NCBI RefSeq assembly: GCF_004135735.1
Contig: NZ_CP012670.1
Location: 1,426,001 to 1,490,000, forward strand
Reading direction: 5' to 3'
From: Sorangium cellulosum
Lineage (GTDB): Bacteria; Myxococcota_A; Polyangia; Polyangiales; Polyangiaceae
DNA length: 64,000 bases
Under the pieces are notes generated by a model. That model ran no database searches and was not told the origin of the DNA. It was given only the letters and a program-made list of their open reading frames with translations. A program made the translations under genes and the position numbers. How positions within the stretch are numbered: position 1 is the first letter of the stretch; every line of letters starts with the position of its first letter. Positions 1-10,442 of the stretch are shown one piece after another.

Positions 1-3000
1 GCCTTGTCGGCGCCCGTCAGCGACGACAGCGCCTCGAGCCCCACGGTCTCGCCGATCGACGACATGAGGCCCTGGTTGAGCTCGGCGCGCGTCACCCCGA
101 GCGTCAGGAGCAGGACGATGTCCTCCTGGCTGAGCGGGGGATCGCTCGTCAGGTTGAGCCGGAGGTTCTCGGCGTCGCCCTGCGCGTGCAGCTTGATGCG
201 CCAGTGCCCGCCGGTGCTCGCGCTGGCGCTCAGGCCGGCGCTCGCGGGCTCGGCGCCCGGGTCCGCCGCCGCGGCGCTGCTCGATGACGTGTAGCGGCGG
301 TACTCGCTCTCGGCGCGCACGTCGACCTTCGGGGCGATGCGGAACGGGTCGTCGAAGCGGACGAACCCCTCCCGCACCTCGAACTCCGTGCTCCGCAGCA
401 TGAGCTTCGACGCGGGCAGGATCCGCAGCGTGCCGAGCGCGCCGAAGCGCTGGTTCGTGCCCGCCAGCTCGAGCCCGCCGGGCGAGACCTCCAGCCGCAT
501 GTCCGCCAGGTTGTTGGAGAAGCGGAGCGGGTTCGGCGACACCACCGTGACCTCGAACCGGACCAGGTCGGCCGCGGGATCGTACGTCTGCACCGACGTC
601 CGCTGGCGACCCGTCAGGTCGCCGAGGTCGACGCTCATGACGATCGGGCGCGTGTAGTTGAACGACGTGAGCGTGATCCTGCCCGTGACGCTCGGGAGGT
701 TCCTCTCCCCCATCCCGTCGTCCTCGATCCCGGGCTGGAAGGTCGCCGTGAGGTTGGCGTTCGCGGTGAGGTTCACCCCGTCCGCGATCGGCAGCTTCAC
801 GCCGGTCGCGAGGATCGAGGCCGTGGCCGTGCCGAGCGAGAGGCCGCGCACCGGCATGCGCCCCGACGCGGTCACCCGGCCCGAGCCGACCGTCGCCTCC
901 GCCCGGGTCAGGCGCACCATGTCGCCGCCGAGCTCGATCTCCGCCTCGACGTCGTCGAGCGAGACCGGCAGGCCCACGAGGTCGATCTCGCCCTCCTTGA
1001 GCGTCGCCGAGCCCGTGTAGCGCAGCCCCGACAGCGGCCCGGTCACCTGGACCGCGGCCTCCACCTTGCCGCGCGCGCGCATGTCCGCGCTGACCTGCGA
1101 CACGTCCGTCGGGCTGAGCCGCAGCGCGACGTCGAGGTCGGGCGCCGTGAGCGCCTTCTTGACCGCGCCGGAGGCGGTGAACCTGGCGGACAGGCCCGAG
1201 GCGGCGCCCTCGAAGCGGAGCTCCGGGAGCGTCACCGCGTTGTCCGCGAGGCGGATCGGCCCGCTCGGGCTCGCGAGCCGGAGCTGCTTCCCCTGCCGCT
1301 CCAGCTCGAGCTCCGCGATGGCCAGCGTGAGGGCCGCCTGCCGGGGATCGGCCATCGGCAGCCGCTCGACGTCGAGCGTCGCCGTGAGCTTGCCCTTCGG
1401 CGGCGCCGCCGCGAACGGGACGCCGGGGATCAGGTTCGCCAGGGTGCCGAGGTCGAGCGCGTGGATGCGCACCCGGCCGTCCACGATCTTGCGCCGCTGG
1501 CGCGTGGTGCGGAGCCCCTCGAGCGCGATCTGCCCGCCGAACAGCGAGCCGTTCGCCACGAACGACCCGTCCGGCAGGTCGCGCTCGAACTCCGCCGGAT
1601 CGAACGGCGCGCCCTGCGGGTTGCCGCACCGGGTCGTGCCGAGGACCTTCGGCGGCTTGCCCTCGGGCAGGATCGCGACCTCGACCCGCGAGGGGGGCAG
1701 GCTCGCGTTGTGGATGCGGATGCGCGAGACGTGGACGTCCGCGACGCCCGCCATCCGGCTCACCGTGCCGCCGAGGCTCGCGACGCCCGACACCGAGCCG
1801 TCGAACAGCGGGCCCGCCGGCCCGAGCGCGTCGAGCCGCCGGAGCGGGATGCCGCTCGCGATCACGCTCCCCTTCAGCGCGCCGCCGTGGCGCACCGACA
1901 GGGACGCCAGCACCGAGCCGGTCCCCTTGCGCAGCGACGCCGAGCGGACGTCGAGCTGCATGCCGTCGGCGCCGGCGGTCTGGTCGTCCCACACGAAGTC
2001 GACGTCGACGTCGCCCTCGTCGAACCGCTCCTCGAGCAGCTCGATGTCGTCGAGCCGCATCCCGGCCTGCACGGCCAGGTAGCCGCCGCCGCACCGGTCC
2101 TTCGGGCCGCCGAGCGCGAAGTGGGCCCGCGCCGTCCCGCTCGCGACCGCCTTGTAGCCGGCGAACCGCGGGTCCTTGTCGAGGCGGAGGATCTCGAGCA
2201 GGTCGCGCGCGGCGAGGTGCGGCGCCTCGCGCGTGTCGACGGTCGCGTCCACGACGACGACCCCCGCCGCGCTGTCGAGCGAGCCGCCCCGGGCCAGGCT
2301 GTTCGACGGGTCGAAGTCGATCTTGATCGACGGGACGCGGGCCCGGCTCGCGCCGTGCCGCACCCGCGCGTTCTCGAGCGAGAGCAGGAGCGGCTCGAAC
2401 GCGACCTTCGACGGCTCCACGTCGCCGATCGGGAACCCCGCGAACACGAACTTCTCGATGCCGACCTCGCCGGTGAGCTTCGGGTGCTCGTAGGGGCCGC
2501 GCAGCGTCGCCCTCAGCGTGGCGACGCCGGCGAGCTCGAGCGCGCTGAGCGGCGAGATCTCCGCGAGATCCACCCGCGAGCCCGCGTACACGTCGACCCC
2601 GAGCTGGTCGTTGAAGCCGAGCGAGACGCTGGTCTCGATGTGCGAGCTCGGCGTGTCGATCTCGAAGCCCGAGAGCACGACCGCGGTCGGCCGCACCTGG
2701 AACTTGCCGCGGACCGTGCCCTCCCGGACGCCCATCATGCGCTGGCGGGCGGGGTCATGGGTGGGGCGATCGAAGATCTCGAAGCCGCGCGTGTCGACCT
2801 CGAGCGGCCCCTCGAGGTCGAGCGGGACCAGCGTGCCGCCGAAGCGCGCGAAGCGGCCCTCGCGCAGCGTCCACGCGACGTGGGCCCGGGGGTGCACGGC
2901 GAGGTCGCGGAGCAGGCCGGGCAGCTCGACGCCGCGGACGTCGATCGGCCCCGCCTGGAGCGGCAGGCCCTCGTCGAACGGCCTGAGCTCCGCCGTGGAG

Positions 3001-4166
3001 ATCTTCAGCTTGCCGTCGGCCCAGGCGACGTCGGCGTTCGCGAGCCGCACGGCGTCGGGGGTGGTCGAGATCTCGCCCGAGAGCCGCGTCACGAAGACCC
3101 TGCCGTCGAGGCCCGGCTGGTCGAGGACGACGGTGCCCTGGCTGCGGGGGAGCGCGAGGCCGAGCGGGGCGGCCGCGGCGTCGTAGTCGGCCTCGACGTC
3201 GAGCGAGACCGAGCCGGACGCGGGCGGCAGATCCACGAAGCGGTGCACGACCGGCACCGGCAGGCGCGCGCGCACGCGGCCGCTGAGCCGGGAGGGCATG
3301 CCGCCGCCCAGGCCGACGGCGCGGAGGGCGCCGAGCTCGAGCTCCACCCGCCGCCAGTCGCCGTCGGGGAGCGCGCACGGCGGCGCGGTGCCCGGATCGG
3401 GGTCGAAGTCGGCGGCGCCCTCCAGCCTCAGCCTGCGGACGAGCGCACGGTCGGGCTCGAGGCGGACGCGCGCGTCGAAGCGGCAGACGACGTCCTCGTC
3501 GACGCTGTCCTCCTCGGCCTCGCGGCCGGGCGTGGGGTGGGTGTGGACCACCGCGATGAAGCCGGCGCGCATCGCGAGCTCGAAGGCGTCGGACGGCTCG
3601 GAGGAGACGTCGACGTCGACCTCGTGCGCCTGGACGCGGACGCTGTCGATCGTGAGATCGAGCCACGCGTCGGTGATGGCCACCGAGGAGAGCGGCGCGC
3701 GCTCGAGCTTGGCGCCGCCGCCCTCGCCGGGGGTGGGCAGGGCGAGGTTCCTGAGCTCGCCGTCCTTCACCACCGCGCGGACGCGGGGGCCGAGGATCTC
3801 GACGTCCCCGGCGTCGAGGTGCCCGGCGAGCAGCGAGAAGAGGCGCGGGCGGATCGCGACGCGCTCGAGCTCGAGGAACGGCGCGCCGCCGTCCGAGGAC
3901 TCGACGACGAGGCGGTTCAGGGCGACCATCAGGGGCCAGGCCTGCACGCGCACCTCGTAATGCGCCGTGATGCCGAGCTCGCGCTGGAGCAGCGCGGCGG
4001 TCTCGCGCGCCGCCCACGCGCGCACCGGCGCGGTCCGCACGAGGAGGCCGAGCGCGAGCGGGATCGCCCCGATCACCGCGAAGACGATGCACACGACGCG
4101 CACGACGAGGCGCCCGAAGTCGCCGCGGGCCCGCGGCGGCGCGCCCTTTCTCCTCGTGCCGTGCAT
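1..4166 (-). CDS. tamB: TamB/AsmA-type translocation and assembly module protein (C-terminus outside window)
   Basis: The frame is open from an ATG at 4166 to the left edge, at least 1388 residues, so the C-terminus is missing. A short basic N-terminus (RRKGAPPRARG) is followed by one hydrophobic segment at about residues 22-45, as expected for an inner-membrane anchor. The rest is a long run of repetitive beta-rich sequence with recurring phrases such as VEVRGVELPGL, AKLSGRVRA and GSATLKEGEIDL, typical of DUF490/TamB and AsmA-like bridge proteins that carry lipid or assist outer-membrane protein assembly. The visible end (SDPPLSQEDIVLLLTLG, about residue 1350) matches the start of the conserved TamB C-terminal domain. 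It lies 119 bp downstream of ettA on the same strand. No TamA/BamA gene is in view. The large plus-strand frames across it are antisense shadows. Confidence 0.82.
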   Translation of the reverse strand, partial: MHGTRRKGAPPRARGDFGRLVVRVVCIVFAVIGAIPLALGLLVRTAPVRAWAARETAALLQRELGITAHYEVRVQAWPLMVALNRLVVESSDGGAPFLELERVAIRPRLFSLLAGHLDAGDVEILGPRVRAVVKDGELRNLALPTPGEGGGAKLERAPLSSVAITDAWLDLTIDSVRVQAHEVDVDVSSEPSDAFELAMRAGFIAVVHTHPTPGREAEEDSVDEDVVCRFDARVRLEPDRALVRRLRLEGAADFDPDPGTAPPCALPDGDWRRVELELGALRAVGLGGGMPSRLSGRVRARLPVPVVHRFVDLPPASGSVSLDVEADYDAAAAPLGLALPRSQGTVVLDQPGLDGRVFVTRLSGEISTTPDAVRLANADVAWADGKLKISTAELRPFDEGLPLQAGPIDVRGVELPGLLRDLAVHPRAHVAWTLREGRFARFGGTLVPLDLEGPLEVDTRGFEIFDRPTHDPARQRMMGVREGTVRGKFQVRPTAVVLSGFEIDTPSSHIETSVSLGFNDQLGVDVYAGSRVDLAEISPLSALELAGVATLRATLRGPYEHPKLTGEVGIEKFVFAGFPIGDVEPSKVAFEPLLLSLENARVRHGASRARVPSIKIDFDPSNSLARGGSLDSAAGVVVVDATVDTREAPHLAARDLLEILRLDKDPRFAGYKAVASGTARAHFALGGPKDRCGGGYLAVQAGMRLDDIELLEERFDEGDVDVDFVWDDQTAGADGMQLDVRSASLRKGTGSVLASLSVRHGGALKGSVIASGIPLRRLDALGPAGPLFDGSVSGVASLGGTVSRMAGVADVHVSRIRIHNASLPPSRVEVAILPEGKPPKVLGTTRCGNPQGAPFDPAEFERDLPDGSFVANGSLFGGQIALEGLRTTRQRRKIVDGRVRIHALDLGTLANLIPGVPFAAAPPKGKLTATLDVERLPMADPRQAALTLAIAELELERQGKQLRLASPSGPIRLADNAVTLPELRFEGAASGLSARFTASGAVKKALTAPDLDVALRLSPTDVSQVSADMRARGKVEAAVQVTGPLSGLRYTGSATLKEGEIDLVGLPVSLDDVEAEIELGGDMVRLTRAEATVGSGRVTASGRMPVRGLSLGTATASILATGVKLPIADGVNLTANANLTATFQPGIEDDGMGERNLPSVTGRITLTSFNYTRPIVMSVDLGDLTGRQRTSVQTYDPAADLVRFEVTVVSPNPLRFSNNLADMRLEVSPGGLELAGTNQRFGALGTLRILPASKLMLRSTEFEVREGFVRFDDPFRIAPKVDVRAESEYRRYTSSSSAAAADPGAEPASAGLSASASTGGHWRIKLHAQGDAENLRLNLTSDPPLSQEDIVLLLTLGVTRAELNQGLMSSIGETVGLEALSSLTGADK

Positions 4167-4285
4167 CGGGGCGAAGCTTAGCTGATGCGCGGGCGAGCGC
4201 TTACGTGGGTGGGGTAATCCCGTTCACGGAAAATTCGCCCTGTCGTGGACCCCGAGCGGGACGACCTGGCGACGGTCGCGGGACG

Positions 4286-5959
<1,674 letters not shown>

Positions 5960-6127
5960 GATCTCTCCTGCGTGTGCGGCCCGGGGCGGGGGGAGGGGCG
6001 CGCCGCCCGGTCTTCCGGCGCGGCGGCCCGGCCGCTTGCGGGCATCGGGGAGACCGGCCTATGCGAGATTGCCGGCTGTCGGTCAAGGGGGGTCGACAGG
6101 GGCCGGCGGCCGCGGGGGTGGGGCGGG

Positions 6128-7786
6128 TCACGCGGGGCGGCGGCTGCGCCCGAACGCCTGGCGGAGGGTGGCGAGGTCGTCCCGGCCGAGCTCGCGCGTC
6201 GCGACGAGCAGGGCGATGTAGACGAGGCCGACGAGGAGCGCCTCGCCGAGCACGGCGATCTTGCCGAGCCACGGGAGCTGGGCGCCGAGGGCGATCGCGG
6301 CGGCCATGGCGGCGAGGACGCGGAGCGCCGTGCGGGCGGCGACGAAGCCGCCGGCCACGCGGTGGAGCAGGGCGCCGGCGACGAGCGCGGCCGTGGCGAG
6401 CGCGAGCGAGGTGGCGACGGCCGAGCTCACCAGCATGTCGGTCCCGAAGGGGGCGCGCGGGACCGCGAGGGAGCAGCCGAGCGCGACGAGGGCGACGGTG
6501 GAGGCGGTGAGGGCGGCGGCGATGCGCTCGCGGCGGAGGCTGGTGAGCGCGGCCGAGGCGACGCCGAGGACGGCGAACGCGCCCATGCCGAGGGAGAGGA
6601 CGCGGAGGGCGCCGCCGCCGCGGCTCCAGATCTCGACCGGGAAGGCGAAGCGCAGCACGTGCGGGGCGAGGCCGGAGATGGGGGCGACGAGGAGGCCGGT
6701 GAGCAGGAACGAGAGGCGGACGCCGGTCATGGTGTAGCGGCGGACCGCGGCGCGATCGCCCTCGGCGTGCGCGCGGGCGAGCATGGGGAAGAGGATGAAG
6801 GTGATGGAGAAGAGGAGCTGGTAGGGGAGGAACGCGAAGAGCTGCGCGCCGCGGTAGACGCCGATGAGGTCGTCGGCGGCCTTCTGGCCGAGCGCGAGGG
6901 CGTCGGTGGCCTGGCCGAGGAAGCGGCGCAGGAGGAAGAAGTCGGTCTGGAGCAGGAAGTTCAGGAAGGTCTGCGAGACGGCGAGCGGCAGGAGGAAGAC
7001 GAGGTGCTCGCGGGGGGTGGGGCCGGCGCTGCCGCGGCGGCCGAGGCCGGTGCGGGAGAGGGCGAGCGGGACGATGATGCCGGCGGCGGCGACGAAGCCG
7101 GCGATGGCGCCGAGGACGCCGCTCTGGCCGGCGCGGAGGAAGAGGATGGCGCCGGCGGCGATGGACGCGGTGCGGAGCGCGCCGTAGGCGATGTCGAAGC
7201 CGGCCTGGGCGAGGAAGCGGCGCTGGCCGTTGAGGGCGCCGACGAGCGGGGCGTAGAGGCCGTAGAGCAGGACGATGGCGGCGGCGAGGCGGAGCGGGGT
7301 CGCGATGTGCGGCGCGGCGGAGAAGGAGGCGATGGAGCCGGCGAGCAGGGCGAAGCCGGCGGAGACGACGACGGCGAGCACGGCGTGCAGGGCGAGGGTG
7401 CGGCGGAAGGCCTCGGCGACGTCGCGCTCGGCGACGCTGGAGACGGCGCGCGAGACGCCCTGGATGCCCGTGGCGACGATGACGTTGTTGACGACGCCGA
7501 CGCCCGCGAGGACGACCGAGACCTCGCCGTAGCCGTCGACGCCGAGCAGCCGGGGGAGGATGAGCTGCTGGATGAAGCCGAAGACGATGAACGAGACCTT
7601 GGCGAAGGCGATGGCGAGGCCGCCGCGGCCGGCGGAGCGGGCGGCGGTGGGGCCGGCGGGGGAGGGGGCCGGGGTGGGGGGAGAGGGAGCCGGGGAGGGC
7701 TGCGAGGGATCCACGGGGGCCGAGGCGGCCGGGGAAGCCGGGGCGTCCGGCGGCTGCGGCGGGAGGGGCACGGCGGTGCGCTGCAC
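6128..7786 (-). CDS. MATE-like polysaccharide/lipid-linked oligosaccharide flippase
   Basis: A 552-residue polytopic membrane protein of the MOP (multidrug/oligosaccharidyl-lipid/polysaccharide) exporter superfamily. Residues 1-55 are a proline/alanine-rich cytoplasmic extension; after that come about 12-14 hydrophobic segments. The first core helix FGFIQQLILPRLLGVDGYGE and the region NFLLQTDFFLLRRFLG resemble Wzx-type translocases and polysaccharide biosynthesis proteins. Such proteins flip lipid-linked sugar intermediates across the inner membrane. The start is taken as GTG at 7786; initiation closer to the first helix is possible. No glycosyltransferases are nearby, so the substrate cannot be inferred. 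It is followed on the same strand by ettA after 168 bp. Confidence 0.75.
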   Translation of the reverse strand: MQRTAVPLPPQPPDAPASPAASAPVDPSQPSPAPSPPTPAPSPAGPTAARSAGRGGLAIAFAKVSFIVFGFIQQLILPRLLGVDGYGEVSVVLAGVGVVNNVIVATGIQGVSRAVSSVAERDVAEAFRRTLALHAVLAVVVSAGFALLAGSIASFSAAPHIATPLRLAAAIVLLYGLYAPLVGALNGQRRFLAQAGFDIAYGALRTASIAAGAILFLRAGQSGVLGAIAGFVAAAGIIVPLALSRTGLGRRGSAGPTPREHLVFLLPLAVSQTFLNFLLQTDFFLLRRFLGQATDALALGQKAADDLIGVYRGAQLFAFLPYQLLFSITFILFPMLARAHAEGDRAAVRRYTMTGVRLSFLLTGLLVAPISGLAPHVLRFAFPVEIWSRGGGALRVLSLGMGAFAVLGVASAALTSLRRERIAAALTASTVALVALGCSLAVPRAPFGTDMLVSSAVATSLALATAALVAGALLHRVAGGFVAARTALRVLAAMAAAIALGAQLPWLGKIAVLGEALLVGLVYIALLVATRELGRDDLATLRQAFGRSRRPA

Positions 7787-7975
7787 GGCGGCGTTCTCGC
7801 AGAAGCACGCCGGGCGGGCAATCTCGCGCGCAGCGGGCGAGCGGGGCGCGAGAGGCGGGCGTGCGGCACGCGGAAGGCGGGCGGGCTCACCGGCATGAAG
7901 GAAGATCGGGACGGCGTGCGGATTCGCTTGACGGGAAAGTCTCGCCGACTATTCTCGCGCCCGTCTCCGACGCAT

Positions 7976-8051
7976 TCCAGCTTAGCTCAGTTGGTAGAGC
8001 AGGCGGCTGTTAACCGCCGGGTCGCTGGTTCGAGTCCAGCAGCTGGAGCCA
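7976..8051 (+). tRNA. tRNA-Asn (anticodon GTT)
   Basis: The sequence folds into a full cloverleaf: 7-bp acceptor TCCAGCT/AGCTGGA, D arm GCTC/GAGC, anticodon stem GGCGG/CCGCC with loop CTGTTAA (anticodon GTT at 8009-8011), T arm GCTGG/CCAGC with TTCGAGT loop, discriminator G at 8048 and an encoded CCA at 8049-8051. It is the last housekeeping feature before the defence island, on the strand and side expected if the island integrated at its 3' end. A second copy of the tRNA 3' end was not seen on the other side of the island. Confidence 0.97.
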
Positions 8052-8094
8052 TTCTTCTCTTGTCGCGAAGTTCAGGCGAGAGCCAGTCAACAGG

Positions 8095-8122
8095 AGCCCC
8101 CGAGGAGAGATCCTAGGGGGCT
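8095..8122 (+). terminator. Hairpin after tRNA-Asn, probable terminator
   Basis: AGCCCCC (8095-8101) pairs with GGGGGCT (8116-8122); after one mismatch, AGGA pairs with TCCT around a GAGA tetraloop. It starts 44 bp after the tRNA CCA end, a suitable place to end the tRNA transcript. There is no clean T-run, as is common in very GC-rich genomes. Confidence 0.55.
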
Positions 8123-8151
8123 TCGCTGCTTCTGCGCAGAATCTGGGGCCG

Positions 8152-8170
8152 TCACGCGCGCCGCGCGTGA
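8152..8170. repeat. 19-bp near-perfect palindrome
   Basis: TCACGCGCG and CGCGCGTGA flank a single central C. It is the middle one of three inverted repeats in the gene-poor stretch 8052-8377 between tRNA-Asn and the DUF262 gene. It could be a protein-binding site or a recombination-associated sequence; nothing in the sequence decides this. Confidence 0.5.
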
Positions 8171-8234
8171 TGACGCGGCACGCAGGGCAGAGAGCGCGCC
8201 ATCGCGATCATCTCGCCCGCGGTGGACAGCTTCT

Positions 8235-8269
8235 CGCCTCTCTCTCGGCATCCGCCGGGGAGAGAGGCG
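8235..8269. terminator. 12-bp-stem hairpin downstream of the DUF262 gene
   Basis: CGCCTCTCTCTC (8235-8246) pairs with the segment 8258-8269 (10 Watson-Crick pairs plus two G.T/C.G pairs at the loop end), loop of 11 nt. It lies 109 bp beyond the stop of the minus-strand DUF262 gene and between convergent units, so it may act in both directions. The rest of 8052-8377 shows no gene. Confidence 0.5.
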
Positions 8270-8377
8270 CTGAGGTCGATTGACCGGGGCTACTCAACAT
8301 GAGCCGCGAGCGCGCGGGGCTCGCGGGTGCATGGAAAGCGAGCGGCACTGATGACGATCCACCTGCTGACCGGGGGC

Positions 8378-10222
8378 TCAGGCGTCGCTCTCGCCCTCGT
8401 CGTCCTCATCCTCGTCGTCCGCGGCGATCGGCAACGCCTCGGTGGGGGCCTTGCCCATGGCCCGCTCCACGAGCCCGAGGAGCGCGGCTTTGCGGGCTGC
8501 ATAGAAGGCCTCGAACGAGTCGGCGCGCAGCAGCGCGGGAGCGATGACGTGGCTCTTCAGGATGGCGTCCATCGCGGCGTCGTCGAGCTGCACCTGCGCG
8601 TGGGACTGGATCTGCGCCAGGTACAGCGAGGGCGCCCGGCCGCCGATCATCCTGTTCGCCTTGTATGAGATGGCCGTCTTGTTGACGATCGCGTTGAAGA
8701 TGCGCGGCGGGATGCCGCGCTCCTCACACCACTTCTTCGGGAAGATGTGGTGGATGTCCAGCTTCACATCATCAAGGTCGAGATCGACCATCCGCGCCTT
8801 CCAGAAGAAGTCACAGGCCCCCTCGCGCTGGAGCAGCACGTACAAGCCGCGGTAGGCCGCGCTCGTGCGCGAGCGGAGGGTATCGAGTCGGTTCGGGTTG
8901 AACCCCGCGGCCTGGACCGTCGCGGGCTCGGGCGCCGACGCGTCTTCGATCCACGCCATTAGCTGCTGGACATCGAGCGCGATGCGGGTCTCCACCGCCC
9001 CGCCGTACAGCTCGCCCAAGACGCCGCACCAGAACCAGCGTGCGAGCTTCGCCTTGATCTGTGGCTCGAGCCATCGCTCGCCGAGGCGCGCGAGCACGGC
9101 CGCGAGCGGCGTGAGCTGCGTGCGGTACGGGAGGAACTTCGGGTGATGAAACCCTTCGCTGCGAAGGAAACGCTCGGCCTGCTCGAAGCCCTTGGTCAGT
9201 AGCTCCGACCACTTCTGGTAGGCGGCGAGCGGCATCTCGAGGATGTGCTCACGCTTGGCCGTGACGCCGGTCGCTTCCTTGGCTGAACGTCCTGCTGCGA
9301 GGTCCTCGGCACGGCGCTCGGAGGAGTGCAGGAGCGACACGCCCTGAAGGAAGTCCGTCGGCTGGAGGTCGCGCAGAAGCGGCCGCTTGCTGAGACGAGC
9401 ATGCCGGCCCGCGTGACCGCGGACGCCGAACCAGTCGTCGCGAAGGTTGAACCCATCGGCAGCCCACGTCGCCGTGACGAGCTCGAAGACCGAGAGCGGA
9501 ACGCCCCCGGTGTTCACCTTCTCGAACACCAGGCAGACCGCTTCCTTCGAGGTCTCCTTCTTCAGGCTGATGACCGGCAGCATGTAGCTGCGGAACGGTT
9601 CGACCACCTGGCGCCGGAACTTCATGAAGCGGACGAGCCTCTCTGGAGCCTTCTCCGAGAGGAGCTGCTCCCAGTCGTCCGAGTTCAGGATCTGGCTACA
9701 CGGGAAGTGGAACGCCTCGAGCTCCTTCTCACGGGTGCTCAGGTCGAGGTCGATCTTGCGCCCGAACTCACTTCGCAGGGTCCGCTGCTCGTCGACGGCA
9801 ACGATCGCCTCCGCCAGGGACTCAGGGCCCTCGAGCGCCTTCTCGATGTTGAAATAGTAGTGGAGGCGGAGTTCCTTCTTCTTCGCGTCGCGCGTCGCAA
9901 CTGGCTTGTCGAGCTTCAGGACCTGGGTGAGCGAGGTGAGGCGTTGCTGCCCGTCGAGGATCAGCTCTTCGGCGAGGCGCGCGGATTTGGGCGGCAGCTC
10001 GACGCCTTCGACCGGACGGACCTGGAACCGGGTTTCGCCCCCGGTCTCGAGGAGCATCACCGCGCCGATCGGGAAGGAGCGCGCGATGGAGACGAGCAGG
10101 GACCGAATGTGCTCGTCATCCCACACCCACCCCCGTTGGAAGTCGGGCAGCTGCAGCTTGCCCTCCACCACCCTGGAAAGGAGCACGCTGAGCTGGGTCT
10201 TGGTCGAGTCGAACGTGGACAT
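8378..10222 (-). CDS. DUF262/HNH modification-dependent restriction enzyme-like protein (GmrSD/BrxU type)
   Basis: The 614-residue protein has an N-terminal DUF262 domain with the hallmark phrases QLPDFQRGWVWDDEHIRSLL (about residues 25-45) and ILDGQQRLTSL (about 88-98), an NTP-binding ParB-like fold. Its C-terminal part holds a DUF1524-like HNH element: DIHHIFPKKWC near residue 485, followed by NKTAISYKANRMIGGRAPS. This layout is that of single-chain GmrSD type IV restriction enzymes, which cut phage DNA carrying modified bases. BrxU, a BREX-linked member, has the same architecture, and a BREX operon lies 5 kb away on the same strand. The acidic tail (DDEDEDDEGES) is unusual. Start ATG 10222 is preferred over GTG 10228. 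It is the first gene after the tRNA. Confidence 0.85.
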   Translation of the reverse strand: MSTFDSTKTQLSVLLSRVVEGKLQLPDFQRGWVWDDEHIRSLLVSIARSFPIGAVMLLETGGETRFQVRPVEGVELPPKSARLAEELILDGQQRLTSLTQVLKLDKPVATRDAKKKELRLHYYFNIEKALEGPESLAEAIVAVDEQRTLRSEFGRKIDLDLSTREKELEAFHFPCSQILNSDDWEQLLSEKAPERLVRFMKFRRQVVEPFRSYMLPVISLKKETSKEAVCLVFEKVNTGGVPLSVFELVTATWAADGFNLRDDWFGVRGHAGRHARLSKRPLLRDLQPTDFLQGVSLLHSSERRAEDLAAGRSAKEATGVTAKREHILEMPLAAYQKWSELLTKGFEQAERFLRSEGFHHPKFLPYRTQLTPLAAVLARLGERWLEPQIKAKLARWFWCGVLGELYGGAVETRIALDVQQLMAWIEDASAPEPATVQAAGFNPNRLDTLRSRTSAAYRGLYVLLQREGACDFFWKARMVDLDLDDVKLDIHHIFPKKWCEERGIPPRIFNAIVNKTAISYKANRMIGGRAPSLYLAQIQSHAQVQLDDAAMDAILKSHVIAPALLRADSFEAFYAARKAALLGLVERAMGKAPTEALPIAADDEDEDDEGESDA

Positions 10223-10305
10223 GAGCACCGATGGCGGACGGCCGCGCCGCGAGGGCTCGAGGTTACCCCAGGAACCAGTCGGAGTACACAGACGACGCCC
10301 GCGGC

Positions 10306-10335
10306 CGCGTGTACCTCGAGCTCGCCGACGCGACG
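10306..10335 (+). repeat. Left arm of a 30-bp inverted repeat flanking the metallopeptidase/IetAS segment
   Basis: This 30-bp segment is repeated in inverted orientation at 15480-15509 with one mismatch. Read on the plus strand it encodes RVYLELADAT, and the open frame continues to a stop at 10384-10386, which suggests the 3' tail of a lost gene. The copies bracket 5.1 kb holding the HEXXH gene, ietA and ietS. Confidence 0.65.
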
Positions 10336-10442
10336 CCGGCCGAAACCTCGCGCGGGATGGCGCTCCTCAAGAAGGTGGTGGGCTGAAGCTCGCGGGCCCC
10401 CACGCGCCCCCCGGTGACGAACCTGTGGGGTAGAATGGCCTG

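Noticed and set aside
1461..4181. Very long plus-strand open frame (906 codons) across the TamB region
   Set aside because: It is antisense to a gene with clear TamB-type protein sequence; its translation is low-complexity (runs of AVGLE/RRDRR type) with no domain. Long shadows are expected at this GC content.
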